From assembly GCF_030646165.1 (NCBI RefSeq), contig NZ_JAUTDO010000016.1:1-64000 (forward strand): a stretch of 64,000 nt of DNA, given 5' to 3'. How positions within the stretch are numbered: position 1 is the stretch's first letter; every line of letters starts with the position of its first letter. This stretch comes from Conexibacter sp. CPCC 206217 (lineage in GTDB: Bacteria; Actinomycetota; Thermoleophilia; Solirubrobacterales; Solirubrobacteraceae). The position numbers and the translations under genes were made by a program. Shown here piece by piece: positions 29,580 to 37,850 of this stretch. The notes under the pieces are model-generated. The model saw nothing but the letters and a program-made list of their open reading frames with translations. It was not told where the DNA came from and did not search any database.

Positions 29580-29628
29580 TCGCTTTCTGGGCCGTGCCGG
29601 CCGCGCGGCGCGCGCGGGCGGGCGTCAC

Positions 29629-30552
29629 CTACGCGTCGGCGAACGTGCGCGCGAGGTGCGTCGCGTCCATGCCGAGCACCAGCAGCACGATCAGGCCGAC
29701 GTAGACCGCGCCGACGGCCAGCCGCGTCGCGGGCTTGACGCGGTAGTAGGAGGCGACCGCCTCGCCGCCCGCTCTCAGCGCGCGCCAGCGGCGGTACGTC
29801 TCGAACGCGGCGAGCAGCGCGATCAGGATGATGATCGGGTTCGGGAACGCGATCGCGACGCCGACCATCGCGCCGAGGCCGACGAGCCACATCCACGGCG
29901 TCATCGCGGCCATCGCGCGGCCGCCGTCCAGCGGCACGACCGGCAGCAGGTTGAAGAGGTTGAGGAAGAAGCCCGTGAACGCGAGCGCCTGCCAGAACTC
30001 GTCGCCGGTCGCCCACCAGACCGGCAGCAGCAGCGCCGCGCCGAGCGAGCCGAGGATCGGGCCCGCGAGCCCGACGCGCGCCTCCGCGGCCGCGTCGTCG
30101 CCGAGCGACTTCGCCGTCACGACGGCGCCGAGGAACGGGATGAACATCGGCGCGCTCGCGGGGATCCCCTCGCGCCGCAGTTGGATCACGTGGCCCATCT
30201 CGTGCACGAGCAGCAGCAGCACGAAGCCGACGGCGAACTTCCAGCCCCAGATCAGCGCATAGGCGCCGACCGACACGAGCATCGAGCCCGACGTCGTCAG
30301 CAGCTTCAGCTTCGGCAGCGCCAGCAGCAGGCCCTTCAGCGGGCCGAGGAATCTGAGGACCGCCGCGCCCGCGACGAGCAGCGGGCCGAAGATCCGCTTC
30401 ATGCGCGTCTGCGACCGCTGCGGTCCGGGCGGCGGCGGGGCGGCAGGCGGCGGCGTCCCGTCCCACGCGGGTGGGGCGGGCGGCGTCGGCGGACCGGCCG
30501 GGATCGGCGTCGTCGGCGAACTGGGGGGAAGCCAGGGGCTCTGCTGCTCCAT
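29629..30552 (-). CDS. M50-family membrane metalloprotease (site-2 protease-like)
   Basis: This 307-residue polytopic membrane protein has the zinc motif HEMGH (His117, Glu118, His121) in a hydrophobic helix, and the third ligand in NLLPVVPLDGGR (Asp209), as in site-2 proteases. The first 50 residues are a Pro-rich cytoplasmic tail. Members cleave transmembrane substrates such as anti-sigma factors, but some only resemble them, and no PDZ domain is present. ATG at 30552 is preferred over the GTG just before it. CACAAT on the reverse strand (30561..30566) lies 8 nt upstream. Confidence 0.88.
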   Translation of the reverse strand: MEQQSPWLPPSSPTTPIPAGPPTPPAPPAWDGTPPPAAPPPPGPQRSQTRMKRIFGPLLVAGAAVLRFLGPLKGLLLALPKLKLLTTSGSMLVSVGAYALIWGWKFAVGFVLLLLVHEMGHVIQLRREGIPASAPMFIPFLGAVVTAKSLGDDAAAEARVGLAGPILGSLGAALLLPVWWATGDEFWQALAFTGFFLNLFNLLPVVPLDGGRAMAAMTPWMWLVGLGAMVGVAIAFPNPIIILIALLAAFETYRRWRALRAGGEAVASYYRVKPATRLAVGAVYVGLIVLLVLGMDATHLARTFADA

Positions 30553-30561
30553 CACGACCGA

Positions 30562-30589
30562 TTGTGGCAGGGCATCCTTCGGCTAGACT
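30562..30589 (+). promoter_or_regulatory. putative ssrA promoter
   Basis: TTGTGG (30562..30567) and TAGACT (30584..30589) are separated by 16 bp and end 19 nt before the tmRNA 5' end. Spacing suits a housekeeping sigma factor. The -35 overlaps the reverse-strand -10 of the divergent M50 gene. Confidence 0.5.
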
Positions 30590-30608
30590 GAAGGCGCAGG
30601 ACATCCCC

Positions 30609-30973
30609 GGGGACGACAGGCTTCGACGTGGTCAGTTCGTGGAGATGGTTGCGAGTCGAGGTTCCGGTTGGCCTCGTAAAACCACCGGAAAAACCATACG
30701 TGCGGACTCTCACGAGTACGCCCTCGCCGCTTAGCACCTAGCTAAGGCAGTGAGGTTTCGGCCCCCGCCAGCCTGCCGTGGGGATCGCCGGAATCATAAG
30801 CAGGCTCACCCGGGGCGGTACGCCTCTGCCAAGCCGGGGAAATCTTCAGGAGGCTGGTTCCCAGCAACCCCGCCGGCGAGGCGAGCCGGGGACGAGATCA
30901 GAGCGCCGGATACGCTCGTAGAAGCCATCACCGCATGACTGCGGACCCGGGTTCAATTCCCGGCGTCTCCACT
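30609..30973 (+). ncRNA. ssrA: transfer-messenger RNA (tmRNA)
   Basis: The 5' end GGGGACG pairs with CGTCTCC near the 3' end (30964..30970) to form the acceptor stem. A TPsiC arm GGGTTCAATTCCC is visible just before it, and the terminal CCA is not encoded. The tag frame GCG GAC TCT CAC GAG TAC GCC CTC GCC GCT TAG (30702..30734) specifies ADSHEYALAA, whose YALAA end is the expected protease signal. Pseudoknot-type pairing fills 30735..30930. It rescues stalled ribosomes with SmpB, encoded about 3.1 kb upstream. Confidence 0.97.
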
Positions 30974-30977
30974 CCTC

Positions 30978-31010
30978 GAAGCCCCCGCGGACGCGGGGGC
31001 TTCGGTCGTT
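30978..31010 (+). terminator. ssrA terminator
   Basis: A perfect 11-bp stem GAAGCCCCCGC/GCGGGGGCTTC (30978..30988 with 30993..31003) with a GGAC loop is followed by a short T-rich stretch. It starts 5 nt after the tmRNA. Confidence 0.8.
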
Positions 31011-31030
31011 TCGGAGTGGCTAGCGGATCG

Positions 31031-32149
31031 TCATCTGGCGCAGATGGCGGTCGCCGTGCCGACCGTCGCGGACGAGGTCGACGTCCAGCGGATCGTCCAT
31101 GCGACCGGCTGCACGCCGGTTCTCAGCGTGTTGCCGGACGCGTCCGACGGATACGACGCGTCGATGTCCTCGCCGATGCTCATGTTGCCGCCGCCGCCGA
31201 TCGCGACGTAGCCGGGTTCGCAGACGGCGGTCGCGGTGGCGCTTCTGCCCTGCGCGCCGTTGGTGACGACGACCGCCGTCGCCGCGACGCTCGCGCCGGG
31301 TGCGCCGGGTGCACCCGCTGCACCGGTGTCGCCTCTGGCACCTTGCGGGCCGGGCTCGCCGGTGTCGCCCTTGGGGCCGGTCGCGCCGGCGGGGCCGGGC
31401 GCGCCCGTGTCACCTCTGGGGCCCGGGGCGCCGTCGGCGCCGGCGGGACCTGCGGGACCGACCGGACCGGTCTCACCGGGGATGCCCTGCACGCCCGGAG
31501 CGCCGTCGGCTCCGGGGAGGCCCGGCAGGCCGGTCTCGCCCTGGAGGCCCTGCGCGCCGGTGTCGCCCTTGGCACCGGCGGTGCCGGTGTCGCCCTTCGC
31601 GCCGGTGTCGCCCTTCAGGCCCTGCGGGCCGATCTCGCCCTGCGGACCGGCCGGGCCGCGCTCGCCCGCGTCGCCCTTGGCGCCCTGAATGCCCTGCACG
31701 CCCTGAACGCCCTGTGCGCCGGTCTCGCCTCTGGCGCCCTGGATGCCCTGGATGCCTTGGACACCCTGCACGCCCTGGATCCCCTCACCGGTGTCGCCCT
31801 TGACGCCCTGGATGCCCTGGATGCCCTGCGCGCCGGTGTCGCCCTTCAGGCCCTGCGGGCCGGCGGGACCGGGCGGCCCGGGCTCGCCCTGGGGACCCTG
31901 CGGGCCGGTGGCGCCCGTCGCGCCGCGGGGTCCGCGGTCGCCCTTCGGCCCGCTCGACTGGCTGACGCCCTTGACGCCGCTTCTGCCGCTTCTGCCGCTC
32001 GCTCTTCTGCCCGAGGCTCTGACCGCGGTCGTGGCCGCGGTCGGCGGGGCGCCTGCGGCGGCGAGTGCCGCCGTGCTCGGCAACGCGCTTGCCAGCGCTG
32101 CGATCGCCACCGCGAGGATGGTCGCTTCCCTACGTCCCGTCACCTTCAT
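31031..32149 (-). CDS. secreted collagen-like repeat protein
   Basis: This 372-residue protein has a signal peptide (about residues 1-31, basic start then a hydrophobic core) and an Arg/Ser-rich linker. A Gly-X-Y collagen-like domain of about 73 triplets follows (residues 67-286), rich in GDTG, GPQG and GIQG repeats, with one visible phase break at GDTGEGIQG. A C-terminal domain of 86 residues carries two cysteines (Cys310, Cys370) that may form a disulfide. Bacterial collagen-like proteins trimerise into stalks on the cell surface or spores and act in adhesion or biofilm. No LPXTG motif or anchor is visible. Confidence 0.9.
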   Translation of the reverse strand: MKVTGRREATILAVAIAALASALPSTAALAAAGAPPTAATTAVRASGRRASGRSGRSGVKGVSQSSGPKGDRGPRGATGATGPQGPQGEPGPPGPAGPQGLKGDTGAQGIQGIQGVKGDTGEGIQGVQGVQGIQGIQGARGETGAQGVQGVQGIQGAKGDAGERGPAGPQGEIGPQGLKGDTGAKGDTGTAGAKGDTGAQGLQGETGLPGLPGADGAPGVQGIPGETGPVGPAGPAGADGAPGPRGDTGAPGPAGATGPKGDTGEPGPQGARGDTGAAGAPGAPGASVAATAVVVTNGAQGRSATATAVCEPGYVAIGGGGNMSIGEDIDASYPSDASGNTLRTGVQPVAWTIRWTSTSSATVGTATAICAR

Positions 32150-32473
32150 CGGATCCTTCCGTGCTCAGGGCAGCGACGAGCCGGGCTCGGCTGGTGACGG
32201 GTCGCTGGGCCTGGTGCCGGATGCCCTCTTGATGGGGCTCTGGAGAGGATCGGTCCGAGCTGACGCGCCCCTGGACTTGGCGCAAGACGATCCCTTCAGC
32301 GGCCCGATGCTACACAACGAATCATCAGCTTTCGACAGGTTTCTCTCGAACTTGAGCGCAATATCTGGTTGATAAGCTCCATTCCGAGCGTACACGCGCC
32401 AACTCACGCCGATCTCTGCATATTCGACGCTGGTAGGGGGAATTGCGCCGCGCCTATACTGCCCGGCACCCTG
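32150..32473. other. divergent intergenic region, 324 nt
   Basis: This gap lies between the collagen-like gene (reverse) and a lipoprotein gene (forward). I see TATACT at 32455..32460, 13 nt before the lipoprotein ATG, as a possible -10. A relatively AT-rich patch lies near 32330..32375. No convincing gene, repeat or known RNA was found; an 80-codon reverse frame here lacks normal codon bias. Confidence 0.4.
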
Positions 32474-33514
32474 ATGCCAGCCGACGCACGAGAGTCATCC
32501 CAGCCGGCAGCCGCCGGCACGAGCGTCGGCTCCACAGGCGGGCTGCTGCGCTGGCTCGTGTCGCTCGCCGCGATCGTGCTCGTCGCGCTGCTCGCGGGCT
32601 GCGGAGGGGGCGGTGAGGACGGGGGCGACGACACCGCCACCGCGCCCAGACGCGCGCCGGCCGTCGCGGCCTCGCTCGACCGCCTCGCCAGCGTCGCGAC
32701 CGACGCCGGGCATCCGGTCTTCTGGGCCGGCCCGCGCGACGGCATGACGTACGAGCTGACGCAGACGAGAGACGGTCGCACGTTCGTGCGCTACCTTCCG
32801 CAGGGCGTGGCGGTCGGCGCCCCGGCGGCGGACTATCTCGCGATCGCCACGTACCCGCAGAGAGATGCGCTCGCGACACTGCTCGCGACCGCCAGAAGAC
32901 AAGGCGTCGAGGCCGTCGCGACGAGCGGTGGCGGGCGGGCGTTCCAGGACGCCGATCGCCCGACCAGCGCCTACCTCGCCGTTCCCGGCGCGGACGTCCA
33001 GGTCGAGATCTTCGACCCGGCTCCGGGGCGCGCGCTGAGACTCGCGACCAGCGGGCAGGTCGTGCCGGTGAGCGCGGCGCGGGCCGCGGGCGCCGTGCCG
33101 AGAGCGGCGACCGTCGCGCAGTTGGGCGCGCTGCCGGCGGCGGTCGGCCACGCGGTCTATTGGGCCGGCGCCGAGGACGGCGCGACCTACGAGCTGACGC
33201 GCACCGGCGACGGTCGCGTCTACGTCCGCTACCTGCCGCAGGGCGTCGAGGTCGACACCGACGACCCGGATTATCTGACGATCGGCACCTACCCGACTGC
33301 GGATGCCGTGGCGACGCTGCGCAAGGCGGCGGCCGCCGCGCACGCTCAGACCTTCGACGCGGCGGCGGGCGGCATCGCATACGCCGACCCGAAGCATCCC
33401 GGCAGCGTCTACGTCGCCTATCCGGGGGCCGACGTGCAGGTCGAGGTCTACGACCCGGACGGTGCGCGCGCCAGAGCGCTCGTGACGTCGGGGCGGCTCG
33501 CCGCGCTGGGCTGA
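32474..33514 (+). CDS. lipoprotein with two tandem copies of an unknown domain
   Basis: This 346-residue protein has a hydrophobic segment ending in lipobox LLAGC (Cys43), so it is probably a lipoprotein on the outer face of the membrane after a 25-residue cytoplasmic lead. A Gly/Asp-rich linker follows, then two copies of a roughly 120-residue domain starting near residues 79 and 225. Each has the pattern GHxVxWAGxxDGxTYELTxTxDGRxxVRYLPQGV, and GADVQVE near its end. The domain family is not recognised. It is divergent from the collagen-like gene, so a shared surface role is possible. Confidence 0.75.
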   Translation: MPADARESSQPAAAGTSVGSTGGLLRWLVSLAAIVLVALLAGCGGGGEDGGDDTATAPRRAPAVAASLDRLASVATDAGHPVFWAGPRDGMTYELTQTRDGRTFVRYLPQGVAVGAPAADYLAIATYPQRDALATLLATARRQGVEAVATSGGGRAFQDADRPTSAYLAVPGADVQVEIFDPAPGRALRLATSGQVVPVSAARAAGAVPRAATVAQLGALPAAVGHAVYWAGAEDGATYELTRTGDGRVYVRYLPQGVEVDTDDPDYLTIGTYPTADAVATLRKAAAAAHAQTFDAAAGGIAYADPKHPGSVYVAYPGADVQVEVYDPDGARARALVTSGRLAALG

Positions 33515-33587
33515 ACCCGACCACGGCGAAGCGCGTCTGTCTGGGCGCAGACGCGCCAGCGGTCGGTTGGATTGCCCGTCGCGGCGC

Positions 33588-34667
33588 TCAGCCCGTCGCG
33601 CGGATCACCCGCCGGCAGCGCCGCTCCAGCACGTGCGCGGCGAGCCAGTAGCGTCTGAACGCGGGATTCGTCGTCTGCCTGTGGTGGTAGCGGTAGTAGA
33701 TCTGCTGGGCGATGCCGGCAAGGCGGAACATGCCGAAGACCTCGTAGAACGGCCAGTCGCCGGGATCGAGACCGGTCGCGGCGCAGTAGCGCGTGACGAT
33801 CTCGCGACGCGTCGGCATGCCCGGCTGGTTCGACGGCTGTCTGCGGAACTGCTGCGCGCCGCGGCCGTCGTCCGGCTCGATCCAGTACGCGAGCGAGCTG
33901 CCGAGGTCCATCAGCGGGTCGCCGAGCGTCGCCAGCTCCCAGTCGAGCACCGCGCGCACGTTCAGCGGATCGGCCGGATCGAGCACGAGGTTGTCGAGCC
34001 GGAAGTCGTTGTGGATCAGGCAGATCCGCGTGTCGCCGGGGCGGCGCTCCTCCAACCACGCGATCACGCGCTTGAACGACGGCACGTTCCAGGTCTTCGC
34101 GCGCATGTAGCGCTCGCTCCAGCCGTTCACCTGCCGCTCGACGTAGCCCGCGCCGCGGCCGAGGTCGCCAAGGCCGGCGGCGGCGGGGTCGACCGCGTGC
34201 AGCTCCACCAGCAGGTCGACGAAGCGCTCGCCGAGTGCGCGCATCAGCGCCGGGTCGGTGCCGATCGCCGACGGCATCGTCGTGCGCGGGATCACGCCTT
34301 CGACGCGCTCCATCACGTAGAAGTCGCTGCCGAGGACGGCGGGGTCCGTGCACAGCGCGATCACCTGCGGCACGTACGGGAAGACCGGCTTCAGCGCCGC
34401 CTGGATGCGGTACTCTCGCGCCATGTCGTGCGCCGAGCTGGCCTTCGTGCCGGCCGGCGGGCGGCGCAGGATCAGGTCGCGGTCGTCGTAGCGCAGCAGG
34501 TAGGTGAGGTTGGACGCGCCGCCGGAGAACTGGCGTACGTGCGGAAGCCCCGCGGGCAACGGCATGCGCCAGCCGCCGTCGCCGTCGAGGTGGACCTCGC
34601 GCAGCCACGCGTCGAGCGCGGGGACGTCGAACGCGTCCTCGTCGCGGACGGGGCGGTCCTCAGCCAT
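33588..34667 (-). CDS. APH-fold kinase, ACAD10/11- and LvaA-like
   Basis: This 359-residue phosphotransferase has the aminoglycoside/choline-kinase fold. Its nucleotide loop is at QFSGGASNLTYLL, the ATP-anchoring lysine is probably in the LILRRPPAG region, and the catalytic loop is HNDFRLDN (His219, Asp221, Asn226) with the metal-binding DWE (Asp242). Proteins of this subfamily next to acyl-CoA dehydrogenases phosphorylate the hydroxyl of 4-hydroxyacyl-CoA (LvaA of Pseudomonas; kinase domain of mammalian ACAD10/11). It is the last gene of a TetR-SDR-reductase-dehydrogenase-kinase operon. ATG at 34667 follows GAGGAG. Antibiotic resistance is unlikely. Confidence 0.85.
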   Translation of the reverse strand: MAEDRPVRDEDAFDVPALDAWLREVHLDGDGGWRMPLPAGLPHVRQFSGGASNLTYLLRYDDRDLILRRPPAGTKASSAHDMAREYRIQAALKPVFPYVPQVIALCTDPAVLGSDFYVMERVEGVIPRTTMPSAIGTDPALMRALGERFVDLLVELHAVDPAAAGLGDLGRGAGYVERQVNGWSERYMRAKTWNVPSFKRVIAWLEERRPGDTRICLIHNDFRLDNLVLDPADPLNVRAVLDWELATLGDPLMDLGSSLAYWIEPDDGRGAQQFRRQPSNQPGMPTRREIVTRYCAATGLDPGDWPFYEVFGMFRLAGIAQQIYYRYHHRQTTNPAFRRYWLAAHVLERRCRRVIRATG

Positions 34668-34748
34668 CGTTGAGCTCCTCCGACCGCATGAAGGAGGCGC
34701 AGCCGAGTTCATGCCCGCAATGCGAGCCGCCAGGCGAGCGTTTCGCGG

Positions 34749-35972
34749 TCACAGGACCGGTTCCTCCTCACCGCGCTGACGGCGCAGCTCGCGGCGGGCG
34801 ATCGACAGCTTGTGCACCTCGTCGGGGCCGTCGGCGAGGCGCAGCGTGCGCATGTGCGCGTACATGAATGCCAGCGGCGTGTCGTCGGAGACGCCGGCGC
34901 CCCCGTGCACCTGGATCGCGCGGTCGATGATCTTCAGCGCGATGTTCGGTGCCGCGACCTTGATCGCCGCGACCTCGACGCGCGCGTTCTTGCCGCCGAC
35001 GCGGTCGACCAGCCACGCCGTCTTCAGCACCAGCAGCCGCAGCATCTCCAGCTCGATCCGCGCCTCCGCGATCCAGTCGCGGACGTTGGAGCGGGTCGAG
35101 ACCGGCTTGCCGAACGTCTCGCGCGCGTCGGCGCGCGCGCACATCAGCTCCAGCGCCCGCTCGGCCGCGCCGACCGCGCGCATGCAGTGGTGGATGCGGC
35201 CGGGGCCGAGCCGCGCCTGCGCGATCAGGAAGCCCGCGCCCGGCTGCGCGATCACGTTGCTCGCCGGCACGCGCACGTCGGTGAACAGCAACTCGCCGTG
35301 GCCCTCGGTGTCGTGGTAGCCGAAGACGGGCAGCGAGCGGACGATCTCGAGCCCCGGCGTGTCGAGCGGCACCAGCACCATCGACTGCTGCGCATAGACG
35401 TGCGCTTCCGGATCGGTCTTGCCCATCACGATCAGCACTCTGCATCTCGGGTGCATGACGCCGGTCGTCCACCACTTGCGCCCGTTGAGGACCAGCTCGT
35501 CGCCGTCGCGGACCATGCGGAGCTGCACGTTGGTCGCATCGGAGGAGGCGACATCGGGCTCGGTCATCGCGAAGCCGGAGCGGATCTCACCGTCCAGCAG
35601 CGGCTGCAGCCACTGCGCCTTCTGCGCGTCGCTGCCGAACTGGTGCAGCACCTCCATGTTGCCGGTGTCGGGCGCGGAGCAGTTCGTCGTCTCGGCGGCG
35701 ATCGTCGTGCGGCCCATCAGCTCTGCCAGCGGCGCGTATTCCAGATAGGTGAGGCCGGGGCCGTGGTCGGGGTCCGGCAGGAACAGGTTCCAGAGGCCGC
35801 GTCTGCGCGCCTCCTCCTTCAGCTCCTCGACGACCGGCGGGTGCACGTGCGGCGTGTCGGCCGCGCGCACCTGCTCCAACCAGACCTGCTCGGCGGGGTA
35901 GACGCGCTCGTCCATGAACGCCTGCAGCCGCTGCTGGAAGTCCTTGGCGCGATCGCTCAGCTCGAAGTCCAT
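34749..35972 (-). CDS. acyl-CoA dehydrogenase, ACAD11/LvaC-like
   Basis: This 407-residue FAD flavoprotein has the three ACAD domains, with conserved FAMTEPDVASSDATN, LNGRKWWTTG and AIQVHGGAGVSDD. At the position where medium-chain ACAD has catalytic Glu (YEGT), this protein reads LRLADGPDEVH, giving Asp381. That signature fits the ACAD10/11-type group rather than beta-oxidation enzymes. With the neighbouring kinase it may process 4-phospho-acyl-CoA intermediates. The gene lies 33 nt downstream of the reductase gene and 81 nt upstream of the kinase gene. Confidence 0.9.
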   Translation of the reverse strand: MDFELSDRAKDFQQRLQAFMDERVYPAEQVWLEQVRAADTPHVHPPVVEELKEEARRRGLWNLFLPDPDHGPGLTYLEYAPLAELMGRTTIAAETTNCSAPDTGNMEVLHQFGSDAQKAQWLQPLLDGEIRSGFAMTEPDVASSDATNVQLRMVRDGDELVLNGRKWWTTGVMHPRCRVLIVMGKTDPEAHVYAQQSMVLVPLDTPGLEIVRSLPVFGYHDTEGHGELLFTDVRVPASNVIAQPGAGFLIAQARLGPGRIHHCMRAVGAAERALELMCARADARETFGKPVSTRSNVRDWIAEARIELEMLRLLVLKTAWLVDRVGGKNARVEVAAIKVAAPNIALKIIDRAIQVHGGAGVSDDTPLAFMYAHMRTLRLADGPDEVHKLSIARRELRRQRGEEEPVL

Positions 35973-36005
35973 CTGCTGCTCTCCTCAGGTCCGTCGGGGT
36001 CGGGT

Positions 36006-36992
36006 TCAGGCGGGGCGGACGTCGAGCACGACCTTGCCGGTCGCGCGCCGCTGGTCGAGCAGCTCGAGCGCCTCGGCGGCCTGCTCCAGCGGCAGCCGCG
36101 CACCGACCAGCGGGGCGACGAAGCCCTGCTCGATCAGGTCGCGCAGGGCGGCGCCGATCTCCACGTTGCGCTGCGGCTTGGTGAGCGTGTAGGCGCCCCA
36201 GCCGGCGCCGACGACGCTGACGTTGTTGAGCAGCAGCCGGTTGACTCTGACCTCGGGGATCGCGCCGCCGGTGAAGCCGACGACGACGAGCCGGCCGTCC
36301 TCCTTCAGCGACCGCAGCGAGTCGGTGAAGCGATCGCCGCCGACCGGGTCGAGCACGACGTCGGCACCGCCCAGCTCCTTCACCGCGTCCTTCCACGGGC
36401 CGTCGGCGCGGACCACCTCGTCGGCGCCCGCGACGCGCGCGACACGCTCCTTGTCGTCGCTGGAGACGACCGCGATCGTGCGCGCGCCGAGGCCGCGCGC
36501 GACCTGCAGCGAGGCGGTGCCGACGCCGCCCGCGGCGCCGTGCACGAGCACGGTCTCGCCGCGCTGCAACTGGCCGCGCTGCACGAGCGCGAACCACGCG
36601 GTGTGGTAGTTGAGGATCAGCGCGGCGCCCTGCGCGAAGTCGAGCGCATCGGGCAGCGGGAACGTCATCGCCGGCGACGCGACCGCCGTCTCGGCCCAGC
36701 CGCCGAGGATCGGGAAGGCGGCGACGCGGTCGCCGGGGGAGACCGTCGCGTCGGCCGGTGCGCTGCGCACGATCCCCGCGACCTCGCTGCCGGGCACGAA
36801 CGGGGTCGGCGGCTTGAGCTGGTATCGGCCGCGCGTCTGCAGCAGCTCCGGGAACGAGACACCGGCCGCGTGCACCTCGACGACGACGCCCTCCGCCTGG
36901 GTCGTGAAGTGGATCGGCTGCGGCTCCGGCAGCTCGACGTGGCGCAACGCGCCGCGCGGGCCGCTCTCGTCGGCGATCTGGATCGCTCTCAT
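36006..36992 (-). CDS. NADPH:quinone oxidoreductase-like medium-chain reductase
   Basis: This 328-residue MDR-superfamily protein has the zinc-free quinone-reductase pattern: GVSFPELLQTRGRYQ, PFVPGSEVAGIV, and the NADPH motif VHGAAGGVGTASLQVA (about residues 145-160). It lacks the cysteine ligands of zinc alcohol dehydrogenases. Such enzymes reduce quinones or the C=C bond of enones and enoyl groups with NADPH. Its ATG overlaps the SDR stop (36989..36992), so the two are translationally coupled. Confidence 0.88.
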   Translation of the reverse strand: MRAIQIADESGPRGALRHVELPEPQPIHFTTQAEGVVVEVHAAGVSFPELLQTRGRYQLKPPTPFVPGSEVAGIVRSAPADATVSPGDRVAAFPILGGWAETAVASPAMTFPLPDALDFAQGAALILNYHTAWFALVQRGQLQRGETVLVHGAAGGVGTASLQVARGLGARTIAVVSSDDKERVARVAGADEVVRADGPWKDAVKELGGADVVLDPVGGDRFTDSLRSLKEDGRLVVVGFTGGAIPEVRVNRLLLNNVSVVGAGWGAYTLTKPQRNVEIGAALRDLIEQGFVAPLVGARLPLEQAAEALELLDQRRATGKVVLDVRPA

Positions 36993-37837
36993 GTGCGGGG
37001 CTCCTCGATGGCGGCGGACGGGGCGGGCGCGATCGGCGGATCCGCGGGCGGCGCGTCCGGCGGCTCGGTGCGGGGGCCGGGGACGTTGCGGAAGGCGAAC
37101 GGGGTCGGCTCGCGGCCGAGCTGCACGAACCAGCACTCGCCCGTGCCGTCGCTGGCGAAGACGCGCAGCGCTGTGTCGGCGACGACCTGCGGGTCCAGCA
37201 GTTCGAAGCCGGCACCGCGCAGGGCCTCTCTCGCGTGCGCGATCAGCGGCGTCTCGGCGAACGTCGGGCAGATCGCGTTGAAGCGGATCCCGTCGCCGGC
37301 CAGCAGCGGCCCGAGCGAGCGCGTGAGACCGACGACGGCGTGCTTGTTGGCGGCGTAGATCGCGTCCATCGGCACGCCGAGCAGGCCGGCGAGCGAGGCG
37401 GTCGCGACGATCGAACCGCCGCCGCGCGCCTTCAGCGCCGGCAGCGCGGCCTGCGCGCCGAAGACGACGCCGTCGAGGTTGACGCCCATCGCGCGGCGGT
37501 ACAGCGCGAGGTCGAACTGCTCGCCGAGGCCGGTGTCGCTCGTGACGCCGGCGTTGAGGAAGACGAGGTCGAGGCCGCCGGCGCGCTCCTGCGCGAACGC
37601 GACGGCCGCGAGGTTCGCGTCGAGGTCGCTGACGTCGGTCGCGATCGCGTGGCCGCCGACCTCGCGCGCGACCTGCTGCGCGCCGGTCCCGTCGAGGTCG
37701 GCGACGACGACCTCCGCGCCCGCCTCCGCGAGCGCGAGCGCGGTCAGTCGCCCGATGCCGCTGGCGCCGCCGGTCACGAGCGCGACCTTGTCGCGCAGGC
37801 GCGAGAGATCGGCCGGGGTGGAGAAGGTGTCGGACAA
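36989..37837 (-). CDS. short-chain dehydrogenase/reductase
   Basis: This 282-residue classical SDR has cofactor motif TGGASGIG (about residues 22-29) and Asp in VVADLDG, suggesting NAD(H) preference. It also has NAG (LNAGV), the catalytic Ser in TASLAG and YAANK. The last 35 residues are a Pro-rich extension of unknown role. In levulinate catabolism the SDR LvaD oxidises 3-hydroxyacyl-CoA, and a similar step could apply here. It lies 13 nt downstream of the TetR gene in the same operon. Confidence 0.9.
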   Translation of the reverse strand: MSDTFSTPADLSRLRDKVALVTGGASGIGRLTALALAEAGAEVVVADLDGTGAQQVAREVGGHAIATDVSDLDANLAAVAFAQERAGGLDLVFLNAGVTSDTGLGEQFDLALYRRAMGVNLDGVVFGAQAALPALKARGGGSIVATASLAGLLGVPMDAIYAANKHAVVGLTRSLGPLLAGDGIRFNAICPTFAETPLIAHAREALRGAGFELLDPQVVADTALRVFASDGTGECWFVQLGREPTPFAFRNVPGPRTEPPDAPPADPPIAPAPSAAIEEPRT

Positions 37838-37850
37838 ACTGCGCGCCCCC

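Noticed and set aside
30925-30973. Independent tRNA gene at the tmRNA 3' end
   Set aside because: The TPsiC arm and acceptor strand belong to the tmRNA tRNA-like domain, pairing with its 5' end at 30609; no anticodon arm is present.
32165-32407. 80-codon reverse frame in the 324-nt intergenic gap
   Set aside because: Lacks codon bias, recognisable motif or ribosome site; treated as non-coding.
33588-34667. Aminoglycoside resistance gene
   Set aside because: The APH fold alone does not mean resistance; the gene is the last in a fatty-acid-type operon next to an ACAD, which fits an acyl-CoA kinase.
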